NCBI GenBank assembly: GCA_037445025.1
Contig: JBBILI010000010.1
Span: 62,001 to 126,000 of the forward strand
Reading direction: 5' to 3'
DNA length: 64,000 bases
From: CAIQQQ01 sp037445025
GTDB lineage: Bacteria > Pseudomonadota > Alphaproteobacteria > Acetobacterales > Acetobacteraceae
This document shows positions 16,966 to 26,456 of this stretch, in pieces. Position numbers and translations under genes: made by a program. Under the pieces are notes generated by a model, which saw nothing but the letters and a program-made list of their open reading frames with translations, was not told the DNA's origin and did no database searches. Position 1 is the first letter of the stretch. Each line of letters opens with the position of its first letter.

Positions 16966-19235
16966 CCCATTACACATCCAGTCATTGGGGCATCTACGAA
17001 GTCCAGAACCAGCCCGAGGGTCCGCCGCGGCTGGCGCCCTGGAGCGGTGACCCCGATCCCAACGAGATCGGCGTGCATGCGCTGGCGCCCGAATTGCAGC
17101 GTGTGCGTGTCACGCGCCCGGCGGTGCGGCGCTCCTGGCTGGAAGGCGGGTCCGGCTCGGCGCCGCATCTGCGCGGGCGGGAGGACTTCGTTGAAGTCGA
17201 CTGGAACACGGCCCTGGATCTCGTCGCGGCGGAGCTCGCACGGGTGAAGCAGGCCTATGGCAACGCGGCGATCTTCGGTGGCTCTTATGGCTGGTCGAGT
17301 GCCGGGCGGTTCCATCATGCGCAGAGCCAGGTGCACCGGTTCCTCAACAGCATCGGCGGCTACGTGTCGCATATCGACAGCTACAGCCTCGGCGCCGGGC
17401 GGGTGATCATGCCGCACGTCGCGACGTCGCTGGAGCAGAGCTGGAGCGGCGGCACGAGCTTTGACGTGATGGCGGCGCACACGAAGCTTTTCGTGGCCTT
17501 CGGCGGCGTGCCGGCCAAGAACGCGCAGATCTCGGCCGGCGGCGTGGCGTTTCACCGGGTGCGGCCGGGGCTGCGGGCGATGGCTGAGGCCGGCGTGCGC
17601 TTCGTCAACATCAGCCCGGTGCGCGACAATCTGGACACCGGCGGCGAGGTGGAATGGATCCCGATCCGCCCCAACACCGATACCGCGCTGATGCTGGCGC
17701 TGGCCCATGTGCTGGCCCGCGATGGGCTGCAGGACAGTGCGTTTCTGCAAAGCCATTGCCAAGGCTATGACCGCTTCGCGCCATATCTGTTCGCAGATGA
17801 ACCGAAGACGCCGGCCTGGGCCGAGGCGATCACCGGCATTCCCGCCGCCCGCATCGAACGTCTCGCCCACGAGATGGCCGCCACGCGCACGATGATCAAC
17901 GTCGCGTGGTCGCTGCAGCGGGCCGCGCATGGCGAGCAGCCGTTCTGGATGGCGGTCACGCTGGCTGCCATGCTGGGCCAGATCGGCCTGCCCGGCGGCG
18001 GCTACGCGCTGGGCTACGGTCCGGTCAACCGTGTGGGCAGCAGCCACACCCCGCTCGCCGGCGCCGCCCTGCCGCAGGGCGAGAACGCGGTGAAGGCGTT
18101 CATTCCCGTGGCGCGCCATGCCGACATGCTGCTGCATCCAGGCCGAAGCTTCCGCTACAACGGCGGCGTTCACACCTACCCCGACATCCGGCTGATCTAC
18201 TGGGCCGGCGGCAACCCGTTTCACCATCATCAGGACCTCACGCGGCTGATGCAGGCCTGGCAGAAGCCCGACAGCATCATCATGCATGAGCAGTACTGGA
18301 CGGCTTCGGCCAGGTTCGCCGACGTGGTGCTGCCCGCAACACTTGGCCTGGAGCGCGACGATATCGGCTTCGGCGGTGGCGAAGGCCATGTCGTGGCGAT
18401 GCGCCAGGCGGTGCCGCCGCATGGCGAGGCGCGTGACGACTATACCATCTTCGCAGCCCTCGCCCGGCGCCTCGGCACGGCCGACACCTACACCGAAGGC
18501 CGCGACGCCATGGGCTGGATCCGTGAGCTCTATGCCATCACACGCCGCCGGGCCGCCGATATCGACATCGACCTGCCCGATTTCGAAACCTTCTGGAAAC
18601 AGGGCCTGATCGATCTGCGCGCCCATGACCGGCCGATCGTCATGCACGCGGCGTTTCGCCGTGATCCGCAGCGCCACGCGCTGAAGACGCCGTCCGGACG
18701 GATCGAGATCTTTTCAGAAACGATCCATGGCTTCCACCTGCCGGACTGCCCCGGCCATCCCGTGTGGCTGGAGCCTGCGGAATGGCACGGCAACGCGGCC
18801 GGGCGGCTGCACATGCTGTCTGACCAGCCGTCGCGCAAGCTGCACGGGCAGCTCGACGCCAGCCCGTACTCCGCCGCCGGCAAGATCCAGGGCCGTGAGC
18901 CGATCCATCTCAACCCCATCGACGCCGCCGCCCGCGGCATCGAGGACGGCGACATGGTCGAGGTGTTCAACGACCGCGGGCTGTGCCTCTCGGCCGCACG
19001 CGTCACTGACGATGTGATGCCGGGCGTGACGAGGCTGTCGACCGGGGCCTGGTTCGACTACGACTTCCAGTCCGGCATCGAAAAGCACGGCAACCCCAAC
19101 ACCCTCACCCGCGACGCCGGCGCCTCGGAGCTCAGCCAGGGCTGCACGGCGCAGACCTGCCTCGTCGACATCCGCCGCGCCGATGGGCCGATTCCACCGG
19201 TGACCGCCCATCTGCCGCCACGGTTCAGGGCCTGA
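16962..19235 (+). CDS. Molybdopterin oxidoreductase, biotin sulfoxide reductase (BisC) type
   Basis: A 757-residue enzyme of the DMSO-reductase family, close to BisC in length. There is no twin-arginine signal and no N-terminal Cys cluster, so it should be cytosolic and lack an Fe-S centre. The Mo ligand is expected to be the serine in YGWSSAGRFHHAQSQ near residue 108, as in TMAO and biotin sulfoxide reductases. Later blocks (GGNPFHHHQDL, HEQYWTASARFADVVLPAT) bind the two pterin cofactors. The start GTG at 16962 overlaps the deaminase stop. It may reduce an S- or N-oxide. Confidence 0.87.
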   Translation: MTHYTSSHWGIYEVQNQPEGPPRLAPWSGDPDPNEIGVHALAPELQRVRVTRPAVRRSWLEGGSGSAPHLRGREDFVEVDWNTALDLVAAELARVKQAYGNAAIFGGSYGWSSAGRFHHAQSQVHRFLNSIGGYVSHIDSYSLGAGRVIMPHVATSLEQSWSGGTSFDVMAAHTKLFVAFGGVPAKNAQISAGGVAFHRVRPGLRAMAEAGVRFVNISPVRDNLDTGGEVEWIPIRPNTDTALMLALAHVLARDGLQDSAFLQSHCQGYDRFAPYLFADEPKTPAWAEAITGIPAARIERLAHEMAATRTMINVAWSLQRAAHGEQPFWMAVTLAAMLGQIGLPGGGYALGYGPVNRVGSSHTPLAGAALPQGENAVKAFIPVARHADMLLHPGRSFRYNGGVHTYPDIRLIYWAGGNPFHHHQDLTRLMQAWQKPDSIIMHEQYWTASARFADVVLPATLGLERDDIGFGGGEGHVVAMRQAVPPHGEARDDYTIFAALARRLGTADTYTEGRDAMGWIRELYAITRRRAADIDIDLPDFETFWKQGLIDLRAHDRPIVMHAAFRRDPQRHALKTPSGRIEIFSETIHGFHLPDCPGHPVWLEPAEWHGNAAGRLHMLSDQPSRKLHGQLDASPYSAAGKIQGREPIHLNPIDAAARGIEDGDMVEVFNDRGLCLSAARVTDDVMPGVTRLSTGAWFDYDFQSGIEKHGNPNTLTRDAGASELSQGCTAQTCLVDIRRADGPIPPVTAHLPPRFRA

Positions 19236-19245
19236 GGCGCCTGGG

Positions 19246-20412
19246 TCACGCCGCGACGGCGTCGAGCGGGCCGGTCAGCACCGGGTGGTCCGCCGCGGCA
19301 CCGTGCACGATGTAGGTCTCGAACATGCCGCCACCGGTCCTGCGGATCTGGTAGGACCGGCGCTTGGCGGGGCCTGCGAGGTGCAGGGCGCCGATGGCGG
19401 CATAGGGCGGATAGGGCTTGCAGAAACCGGCCTCGGCGTCGTTCCACATCGGCGTGCCGCGGTCGCAGATCCAGTTGCAGCCGGGATCGAGAAAGGTCGC
19501 AAGGTCCGGCCTGCGATGCAGCGCCTGGTTGAGCGCGAACTGGTCATGCGGCACCAGCGCCCCGGTGCGCGCGATGGCGGCTTCGTAGCAATCCGCCCAC
19601 AGGCGCCATTGCGGCGCCACTGCCCTGACCGCGAACATTCCGACATTGATATGGTCTCGGCTCAGCAGCCAGGCCTGAAACCGGTAGCCGCGGTCGCTCT
19701 CATGGGCGATGGCAAAGCCCGAGGCCAGGGCGCCCGCGATATACCAGTCCAGCACCGTCACGTCCTGCAGCCACACATCGGAATCGAGCCACTCATACAC
19801 GTCAGAGCCGGGGAAATAGTCAGGCAGGAACGGCCGCGCCAGGAACGAGCGCAGCGTCGGCGGATGGTCATCCATTGCTAATCCAAAATGCACCGCGGGT
19901 GGCACCACGCGGACACCCTGCCTGCCAAGCCAGTCGAGCTCGGCGAAGGTCAGCCCGATATCGAGGCAGGCCAGGTCGATGAAGCCCGCCTGCGGCAAGG
20001 AGGCCAGCATGCCGCGCAGCAGCGGCATGAAGCGATGATCGGCGGCGCTCACCACCACCACACGCGTTGCAGCGACAGGGCCGTTCATGCGTTCAGATCC
20101 GTTCCGGCATCCGAGGCCGCGTGCCTCGGATGTCGCGAGGTTCATGGCGCGCGCCTTGCCGCCATTGGCCGGCAGCCGGATGACGCGGATGCGCGGATCC
20201 TCGTGGCTGACGAGGTCGGCGACATCGGCGCTGTCGTCGGTGGAGGCGTCGTCGATCACCAGGATCTCGATGTTGTGCATGGTCTGCGCCATGGCCGAGC
20301 GCAGGGAACGCTCGAGCGTGCCGGCGCTGTTGAGCACCGGGATGGCGATGATGACGAGCGGGTTGATGGGCCAGGCACGTGTTTCGCCGGGATCAGCGCT
20401 GGAGGCATCCAT
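19246..20412 (-). CDS. Chimeric glycosyltransferase: GT2 N-terminus joined to a nucleotide-sugar transferase
   Basis: A 388-residue protein built from two unlike parts. Residues 1-95 are the start of a GT2 enzyme (VIIAIPVLNSAGTLERSL, ILVIDDASTDDS, NGGKARAMNLA), but the sequence leaves the family before the DxD motif. From MNGPVAATRVVVVSAADH (near 110) onward it is a second GT-A-like protein with its own LDSDVWLQD motif. A short linker, LGCRNGSER, looks like translated leader sequence, so a deletion may have fused two adjacent genes. It is likely part of the surface polysaccharide locus. Confidence 0.7.
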   Translation of the reverse strand: MDASSADPGETRAWPINPLVIIAIPVLNSAGTLERSLRSAMAQTMHNIEILVIDDASTDDSADVADLVSHEDPRIRVIRLPANGGKARAMNLATSEARGLGCRNGSERMNGPVAATRVVVVSAADHRFMPLLRGMLASLPQAGFIDLACLDIGLTFAELDWLGRQGVRVVPPAVHFGLAMDDHPPTLRSFLARPFLPDYFPGSDVYEWLDSDVWLQDVTVLDWYIAGALASGFAIAHESDRGYRFQAWLLSRDHINVGMFAVRAVAPQWRLWADCYEAAIARTGALVPHDQFALNQALHRRPDLATFLDPGCNWICDRGTPMWNDAEAGFCKPYPPYAAIGALHLAGPAKRRSYQIRRTGGGMFETYIVHGAAADHPVLTGPLDAVAA

Positions 20413-20470
20413 CTGCAGATCCTGTTTCAGTGATTCCGAATTCTAGATAAACGGCGTGACGCACTGGCCG

Positions 20471-20525
20471 AAATATCAAATCATGATTTTCGCCAAATAT
20501 CGCATCATATGCACTCTGTCATATG
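20471..20525. promoter_or_regulatory. Direct repeats and CATATG pairs in an AT-rich divergent region
   Basis: The 242-bp gap between the glycosyltransferase and the lytic transglycosylase remnant is A/T rich. It holds two near-identical 15-mers, AAATATCAAATCATG (20471) and AAATATCGCATCATA (20495), 24 bp apart, then CATATG at 20506 and 20520. Spacing near two helical turns fits a tandem operator, but no regulator can be named. Confidence 0.35.
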
Positions 20526-20654
20526 GTCAATGACTGAAAAGCAATTTGAATTTCGTGACCTCTTAACATTTACATTATCCCTGTTATGCCTGGCTTGTTA
20601 TTCCGGCGCATGGCGCAGCATTGATCTCCCCAGGGTTGCCGTTCGAACATCCGG

Positions 20655-21427
20655 CTGACGGCACGCGCGGCCCGGTGCCTTGGTGTTCTGCTCGCCCTGC
20701 TGGCGACGGGGCGCCCGGCGCATGCCGCCTCCCCTGATAACGCCGATGCCGCCCTGTGTGTCGCCGCCATCGCCCAGACCGAACGCCAGTCGGATCTGCC
20801 GCCGGCGCTGCTGAGCGCGATCGGCCTCGTCGAGACCGGGCGGGTCGATCCCCAGACCGGACATGTGGCGCCCTGGCCGTGGTCGCTCAACATCGCGGGC
20901 ATCGATCATGTCTATGCCAGCAAGGCCGAGGCGATCGCGGGCGCTCTCGCGGCCCAGGCCGCCGGCATCCGCTCCATCGATGTGGCTGCATGCAGGTGAA
21001 CCTGCTGTTTCATCCGCAGGCCTTCGCGAGCCTGGACGAGGCGCTCGATCCGCAGGCCAACGTCGCCTATGCCGCGGTGTTCCTGCGCCGCCTGCGGGCC
21101 GATCTCAGCAGCTGGCCGATGGCGGCGGACGCGTATCATTCGATGTCGCCGCCGCTCGCCAATGCCTATGTGGCCCGCGTGGCGGCGCATTGGTCACCGG
21201 CGCGCGGCTTCGTCATGCCCGGCACCGTGACCGCGCCGGTCGTCGTGCTGCCGAAGATCGATCCGTTTGACGTCATGACCCCCGCGCTGCAGGCCAGGGT
21301 CCGCGACGCGCTGTCCGACCGGCTGGCGCTGCTGGCCCGCTCGCGGCTGCCCGCACCCGTGACGCCGGCCGCACCGCCGTCGCACATGGTGCGCGAGGCC
21401 AGCCTCGCCGCCGGCCCCTGGCACTAG
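20655..21427 (+). pseudogene. Lytic transglycosylase-like (SLT) protein, frameshifted
   Basis: Two frames together give one soluble transglycosylase-like protein. The first frame has a signal peptide (LGVLLALLATGRPAHAA) and the catalytic-type block LLSAIGLVETGR; the second continues GCMQVNLLFHPQAFASLDEA, the family's GLMQ-like motif. The join needs one extra G in GTGGCTGC near 20984, so a G of a GGG run is missing. No ATG start exists in the first frame: an in-frame stop lies at 20622, so the 5' end is also unclear. Real pseudogene or sequencing error are both possible. The flippase gene follows after 2 bp. Confidence 0.7.
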
Positions 21428-21429
21428 CC

Positions 21430-22938
21430 ATGCCGGATTCCATGCCGGTCGAGACTGACGGACACGTGCTCGGCCAGCGCTCCGTGCGCGGCGGGCTTGC
21501 CACCTTCGCCGCCCAGGAGCTGCGCATCGTGCTGCAGTTCGGCTCGCAGATCGTGCTGGCGCGGCTACTGCTGCCCGCCGATTTCAGCCTTCTGGCCATG
21601 GTGGCGCCGCTGCTGACATTGGTGCAGATCTTCAACGAGCTCGGCCTGTCGCAGGCCACCATCCAGCGTGCCGAGATCTCGCATGGCGAGCTGTCGCAGC
21701 TGTTCTGGGTCAACCTCGCGGCCAGCCTTGCCCTGGCCTGCGCGATGGCGCTCGCCGCCCCGCTGGTCGTGTGGTTCTACGGCGAGCCCAGGCTTGGCAT
21801 GATCTGCGTGTGTCTCGCAGCCCTGCTGGTGCTCAGCGGGCTCGGCGCGCAGCAGATCGCGCTGATGAACCGGCGGATGCGCTTCACGGCACTGGCCACG
21901 ATCGACATCGCCTGTGCCGCCGCCTCGGTGCTGGTGGGCATCGCCGCGGCCTTGCTGGGGATGGGCTACTGGTCGCTGGTGCTGATGCAGGCGGCCAATT
22001 CGGCGACCATCCTCGTGATGTGCTGGATGATGTCCGACTGGCGGCCGGGATGGCCGCGCCACGCCGCCGGCCTGGGCGGGCTGCTGCGCTTCGGCGGCCA
22101 TGTCACCGGTGCGAACCTGATCACCTTCCTCGGCGCCAATCTCGATCTGGTGCTGATCGGACGCCTCAGCGGCAGCGTGGCGCTGGGCCTGTATGACCGC
22201 GCCTTCCGGCTGGTGGCGGCGCCGATCTGGCAGATCAGCCTGCCGGTGGCGCGCGTCGCGGTGTCGCTGCTGTCGCGCCTGCACGGGCAGGAGGCGCGCT
22301 ACCGTCACGCCTGGATCCGCATGCTGCAGCTGCTGCTGGCCATGACCACGCCCGCGGTGATCTGGACGGCGATGGCGGCCCCGGTGGTGGTGCCGCTGCT
22401 GCTGGGCCCCACCTGGCGGCCGGCGGCGCCGATCGTCTCGGCTCTGGCGCTGGCGACCGCCTTCGCCCCGCTCAGCATCAGCGCGGGCTGGCTGTTCGTC
22501 AGCCAGGGCCGCACCGGCGAGCAGCTGCGCTTCGTCAGCCTCAAGGCGGCGCTGGCCATACTTTCGCTGCTGGCCGGGCTGCCCTGGGGCGCGCTGGGTG
22601 TGGCACGTGCCGCGGCCGTGGCGGCCCTGCTGGTGCATGGCTCGCAGCTCTGGGGCGCGGGCCTGCGCGGGCCGGTGACGCATGGCACGATCCTGCGCGG
22701 CTGTGCGCCGGTGGCGCTGGGTGCGCTGGCCTGTGGCGCGGGTCTGGCGCTGTTCCAGCGCGTGGCGGTGCCGGGGAACTGGCCCGCGCCGCTGTGGCTG
22801 CTGGCGGGGGTTGTGGCGTCCTATGCCAGTTTCGGTGCGGGGGTCGTGGCGTTGGGCGAGGGCCGGCACCTGCTCGGGGACATTCGCCGGCTGCGGCGTT
22901 TCATGCCCGGTGCCAGATCCGGAGATAGTCGAGCGTGA
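21430..22938 (+). CDS. Polysaccharide flippase (Wzx/PST family)
   Basis: A 502-residue inner-membrane protein with about 12-14 membrane segments, matching lipopolysaccharide/exopolysaccharide flippases of the MOP superfamily. The N-terminal block GGLATFAAQELRIVLQFGSQ and the FNELGLSQATIQR region are typical. It would move lipid-linked repeat units to the periplasm. The start follows the transglycosylase remnant by 2 bp, suggesting one transcript. Its 3' end overlaps the convergent GH16 gene by 38 bp. Confidence 0.85.
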   Translation: MPDSMPVETDGHVLGQRSVRGGLATFAAQELRIVLQFGSQIVLARLLLPADFSLLAMVAPLLTLVQIFNELGLSQATIQRAEISHGELSQLFWVNLAASLALACAMALAAPLVVWFYGEPRLGMICVCLAALLVLSGLGAQQIALMNRRMRFTALATIDIACAAASVLVGIAAALLGMGYWSLVLMQAANSATILVMCWMMSDWRPGWPRHAAGLGGLLRFGGHVTGANLITFLGANLDLVLIGRLSGSVALGLYDRAFRLVAAPIWQISLPVARVAVSLLSRLHGQEARYRHAWIRMLQLLLAMTTPAVIWTAMAAPVVVPLLLGPTWRPAAPIVSALALATAFAPLSISAGWLFVSQGRTGEQLRFVSLKAALAILSLLAGLPWGALGVARAAAVAALLVHGSQLWGAGLRGPVTHGTILRGCAPVALGALACGAGLALFQRVAVPGNWPAPLWLLAGVVASYASFGAGVVALGEGRHLLGDIRRLRRFMPGARSGDSRA

Positions 22939-23770
22939 AGTCCCAGTTCGCCGTGGTGGCCTGCATGCCCGAGAGATCGACGCCGCGCAGGTTCATGCCA
23001 ATTTGATTGGTGATCAGGATATGCGCGGGCGGCGCGTTCCAGCGAAACGCCATCCGCCGGATCGGCTTGCCGTCCAGCGGCCAGACCGGCTGGTCCAGCA
23101 CCCAGTCCAGCGCAAACACATGGAAATCCTGCGCGAAGCTGAAGCCGGGATCATAGCGCGCGCCTTGCAAAGGCGGGCCGAGGTCATGCGGCGGGCCGAA
23201 GCCGTCGCTGTCCGGGCCGGGGTGCACCGCCGTCTCCAGGATGCGCGGCTCGGTGCGGCCCTGCCAGACGTAGAACTCGAAGATGTCGATCTCGGGCGGC
23301 CAGGGCAGTGCCGAGAACTGCCCGTCCGCCGTCTCCACACCGGGGTTGAGCCAGAATGCCGGCCATACGCCGAGGAATTGCGGCAGGCGGGCGCGCAGCT
23401 CCACCAGCATGCCCGGAGTGAACGGCAGCAGAGCGCGCAGCATGCCGCTTTCCAGACCGCCGGTGCGCAGGCCGCCGCCGGGCGGCACGCGGCCTTTCAG
23501 CACCAGCCGGTCCTCGGTGAACACATGCAGCGAGCTTGGGTCGCCGTCGGGGTAGTCGCGATGCAGCGACCAGTAGGACGGCAGCGTGTCGAGCCGGCCG
23601 CCGTCATAGATGTATCGAAACCGGAACACCTTGGCGAGCTCCACCATCGTGCGGATGGTCGCGTCGGCGCGGGTGCGCCCGAAGCTGTAGTCGGCCGCCA
23701 GGGTGAAATCGCCGGTGACGCCGAGCGGCCGCAGGACCGTCGGCGCCGGCGGCACCACGGCAAGCGCCAT
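22901..23770 (-). CDS. Glycoside hydrolase family 16
   Basis: A 289-residue GH16 beta-glucanase-like enzyme. The active site motif ExDxxE is present as EIDIFE near residue 184, preceded by the typical GVWPAFWLNP strand. There is no clear signal peptide (start MALAVVPPAPTV), although the gene directly follows the Wza-like export gene with a 1-nt overlap. In such loci GH16 enzymes often trim the exported polymer, like ExoK in succinoglycan synthesis. It is the only one of three GH16 genes here with a normal WPAFW segment. Confidence 0.85.
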   Translation of the reverse strand: MALAVVPPAPTVLRPLGVTGDFTLAADYSFGRTRADATIRTMVELAKVFRFRYIYDGGRLDTLPSYWSLHRDYPDGDPSSLHVFTEDRLVLKGRVPPGGGLRTGGLESGMLRALLPFTPGMLVELRARLPQFLGVWPAFWLNPGVETADGQFSALPWPPEIDIFEFYVWQGRTEPRILETAVHPGPDSDGFGPPHDLGPPLQGARYDPGFSFAQDFHVFALDWVLDQPVWPLDGKPIRRMAFRWNAPPAHILITNQIGMNLRGVDLSGMQATTANWDFTLDYLRIWHRA

Positions 23771-24362
23771 CAGCCGGCGCCGCCGCAGCAGGGCAGGCGA
23801 GCGGATCGGAAATGCCGCTCGTAGACGTCGATCACATCTCCGGGTGCGATGAACGACAGCGGGGTGACCTTGCCGGCGACCGCCTCATGATCGGTGGTGC
23901 GCACGACCTTGGCGTCGTCCTGCACGCCGCGATAGGTGAAGCCGCCGGCCACGGCCACCGTGGTCAGCAACGTCATGCCCGGCTGGTAGGGATACTGCCC
24001 GGGCTTGGCCACCTCGCCGAGGATGTAGACCGGCCGGTAGCTGACCACCTCGACGGCGATCCTGGGATCGCGCAGCAGGTTGCGGCGTTTCAGCTCGGCG
24101 GCGATCTGGACATCGACCTGCTCGGGCGTGAGGCCCGCGGCATGCACGCTGCCGAGCAGCGGAAGAGCGATGTAGCCGCGGTCATCGACGCGGAAATCGC
24201 CGGTAAGCTGGTCCTCGCCGAAGGTTAGATGCGGATCTGCTCGCCAGCACCCAGCGTGTACGCGTCGTTGGTGTAAGGCGGCAGGGCGGCGAGGTTGGCG
24301 CCTGGGGTGCAGCCGGCGGCGAGCAGCAGAAGGGCGGGCAGTGCGAACGTCACGCGTTTCAT
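23770..24362 (-). pseudogene. Wza-like polysaccharide export lipoprotein, frameshifted
   Basis: Read across two frames this is a polysaccharide biosynthesis/export (Wza/GumB) lipoprotein of about 197 residues. The first part has a lipobox signal (MKRVTFALPALLLLAAGC) and ends AYTLGAGEQIRI before TAA at 24225. The other frame continues LTFGEDQLTGDFRVDDRGYI and the SLBB part (RPVYILGEVAKPGQYPY). One missing base near 24228 (CC read as C on the coding strand) accounts for the break. Start at 24362 follows GGGAGA. The Crp-like gene lies 53 bp upstream on the same strand. Confidence 0.78.
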
Positions 24363-24415
24363 GAGAAGTCTCCCGGATACATTCGGTGTTGCAATGATGC
24401 TGGCGTCGGACCGGC

Positions 24416-25099
24416 TCATCCCGCCACCCGGTTCGGGGCTGCGGGGCTCAAGGCCGCGGCGCCGGGCGGTCCGAACGGGGCGCCCTGCCAGCCATGGCCG
24501 CCGGCGTTCTGTTCGAGTCCGGCACGGTCGATGACGGTGATACGGCCGCGCCCGGCCGGGATGAGATGCGAATCGTGCAGGGCACAGACGACGACGATGA
24601 CACTTGCCCGACGCACCCCGAGCACGACCGACAGCGCCTCATGGGTGATCGGCAGTTCGTCGCCGTCGATCCTGTCATGCGCCATCAGCAGCCAGCGGAT
24701 GCAGCGCTCCACCAGCGTGTTCTGGGCGTTGCTGGCCGCTGTCTGCATGGTCTGCTGCATCAGGCTTTGCACATACACAAGACACAGCTCGCGCAGCGCC
24801 GGGCGGCCGGTGATGAAGTTCATCAGGTCGACCACCTTGAGGCGCACGGCCACACCCTGGATCTGGCTGACGGCGTTGGCCCCGGAGATCGCGTCGGTGG
24901 CCAGCACGGCGAGGCAGCCGACCATGCCTTCCTCGATGAAGAAGACGTGTTCGGTCGACTGTCCCGGCTCGATCAGCACCTGGCCCGGAACCAGCCGCAC
25001 CCGGGTGAGATGCGGACGCAGCTCGGCCAGATCCTCTGCCGACAGGCTGGCCAGGATCTCGTTGCGGATCGTCTGATGGGGAGCGAACGCCAGGCCCAT
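24416..25099 (-). CDS. Crp/Fnr family transcriptional regulator
   Basis: A 227-residue regulator with an N-terminal cyclic-nucleotide-binding-like beta roll (PGQVLIEPGQSTEHVFFIEEG, residues 35-60) and a C-terminal winged helix (ITHEALSVVLGVRRASVIVV, near 160). No Fnr-type N-terminal cysteine cluster is present. The ATG at 25099 follows AAGGAG. It is divergent from the ExoY-like gene and heads the wza-GH16 strand, so it is well placed to control both arms of the polysaccharide locus. Confidence 0.87.
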   Translation of the reverse strand: MGLAFAPHQTIRNEILASLSAEDLAELRPHLTRVRLVPGQVLIEPGQSTEHVFFIEEGMVGCLAVLATDAISGANAVSQIQGVAVRLKVVDLMNFITGRPALRELCLVYVQSLMQQTMQTAASNAQNTLVERCIRWLLMAHDRIDGDELPITHEALSVVLGVRRASVIVVVCALHDSHLIPAGRGRITVIDRAGLEQNAGGHGWQGAPFGPPGAAALSPAAPNRVAG

Positions 25100-25252
25100 G
25101 ACATCTCCTTGTTGGTCAGGGTCGCCCTCCCCTCAAGCGGCGGGATGCGGGTTGCGGTGGTCCGCCGGCCCTCTGCCGATGACGGAGATCGGGTGCCGAC
25201 ATGTTGGCAATTAGGCCCGGAAAAGCAGCCCGCCATTAAACAATGATAATAT

Positions 25253-25293
25253 AGTTACAATAAAATAGGACCAATGGACGTTTCATTGTAACT
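25253..25293. promoter_or_regulatory. Inverted repeat AGTTACAAT / ATTGTAACT
   Basis: The 536-bp gap 25100-25635 between the Crp-like gene and the ExoY-like gene is A/T rich and has no convincing gene. It holds a perfect 9-bp inverted repeat at 25253-25261 and 25285-25293 with a 23-bp spacer. This is a candidate operator for the divergent regulator; the spacer is longer than for a simple Crp site. Confidence 0.35.
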
Positions 25294-25545
25294 TAAGTAT
25301 TTTGAATTTGGCGATGCATCTACAGCAAAGCACAGTACGCCAGCAGACGTCGCTGGAGCACGATCTGGCTTTGACAGCGCACAGCGCACGACAGCCCCCT
25401 AATATTGTTGATTTTGCATGCCCGAATGGACCATGGCGCGCGCTCTCAGGAATTACTGAAATACTAGACTAATGTTATGGAGCATGCGTCCGTTAATTAT
25501 TAAACAGCAACGCAAGCCCTGAACCAAAACCGATATCGTCTGTGC

Positions 25546-25563
25546 AGTCCTTCAGGGACTTTT
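25546..25563 (+). promoter_or_regulatory. Small hairpin with T-run upstream of the ExoY-like gene
   Basis: AGTCC-TTCAG-GGACT followed by TTT forms a short stem-loop about 73 bp before the ExoY-like start. It could be a weak attenuator or leader hairpin. The stem is only 5 bp, so this is a low-confidence call. Confidence 0.2.
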
Positions 25564-25635
25564 GCCACAAGCCCAACGACGCCACTGCGCCGGGACTGTT
25601 CCACTTCATCCCCTCACCATGATCGGGACCGCACC

Positions 25636-26418
25636 ATGATCCAGGCTGCCCCCGCCCCGTCCGCCGACGGTGCAGCCTCGCCGTCGCCCTGGGCCCGGCT
25701 CCTGCCCATCCCGGGTCTGCGCCGACTGATGGCAGACCTCGTCCTGCGCGACGTGCCGGACGCGCCGGCCGATCTGCTGCAGCACCGGCACCGGAAGCTG
25801 GACCGCCCGCTGGAGCGGCGCTGCAAGGTCGCGTTCGACTGGATCGCCTCGGCCAAGGCGCTCATCGTGATCGCGCCGGTGCTGTGCACCATCGCTGTCC
25901 TGGTCAAGCTCGACGGCGGACCCGCGCTGTTCGGCCATGTGCGGATCGGGCGGGACGGGCGGCCGTTCCGATGCCTGAAGTTCCGCTCGATGGTGACCGA
26001 CAGCGAGGCCGCCCTGTCCTGCCTGCTGCGGGACGATCCGCTGGCCGCGGCCGAGTGGGCGGAAACCCAGAAGCTGCATCACGACCCGCGCATCACCCCG
26101 ATCGGCCGGTTCCTGCGCGCCTCCAGCCTCGACGAGCTGCCGCAGCTGTTCAACATCCTGCGCCTTGAGGTGAGCCTGGTCGGGCCGCGCCCGATCGTGG
26201 CCGCCGAGGTGCCGCGCTACGGCGCCGAGATCGGCGTCTACCACTCGATCCAGCCGGGCCTCACCGGGCTGTGGCAGATCAGCGGCCGCAGCGGCACGAC
26301 CTACGACGAACGGGTGCAGCTCGATACCGCCTATGTCCGCAACTGGTCGTTTTGGTCCGATATCAAAATCATCCTGCGGACCGTGCCGGCCGTGCTGCGC
26401 AGCCGCGGCGCCTGCTGA
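25636..26418 (+). CDS. Undecaprenyl-phosphate sugar phosphotransferase (ExoY/WcaJ C-terminal type)
   Basis: A 260-residue membrane enzyme that starts exopolysaccharide synthesis by moving a hexose-1-phosphate onto undecaprenyl phosphate. It has one membrane helix (ALIVIAPVLCTIAVLV) and the catalytic blocks KFRSMV near residue 115, SSLDELPQLFNIL near 163, SLVGPRP near 177 and PGLTGLWQISGRS near 205. The length is that of short ExoY proteins without the extra N-terminal membrane domain. It opens the plus-strand polysaccharide operon. Confidence 0.9.
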   Translation: MIQAAPAPSADGAASPSPWARLLPIPGLRRLMADLVLRDVPDAPADLLQHRHRKLDRPLERRCKVAFDWIASAKALIVIAPVLCTIAVLVKLDGGPALFGHVRIGRDGRPFRCLKFRSMVTDSEAALSCLLRDDPLAAAEWAETQKLHHDPRITPIGRFLRASSLDELPQLFNILRLEVSLVGPRPIVAAEVPRYGAEIGVYHSIQPGLTGLWQISGRSGTTYDERVQLDTAYVRNWSFWSDIKIILRTVPAVLRSRGAC

Positions 26419-26456
26419 AACACCGGTTTCCAACAACAGTTCGAAACGAGATCGCC

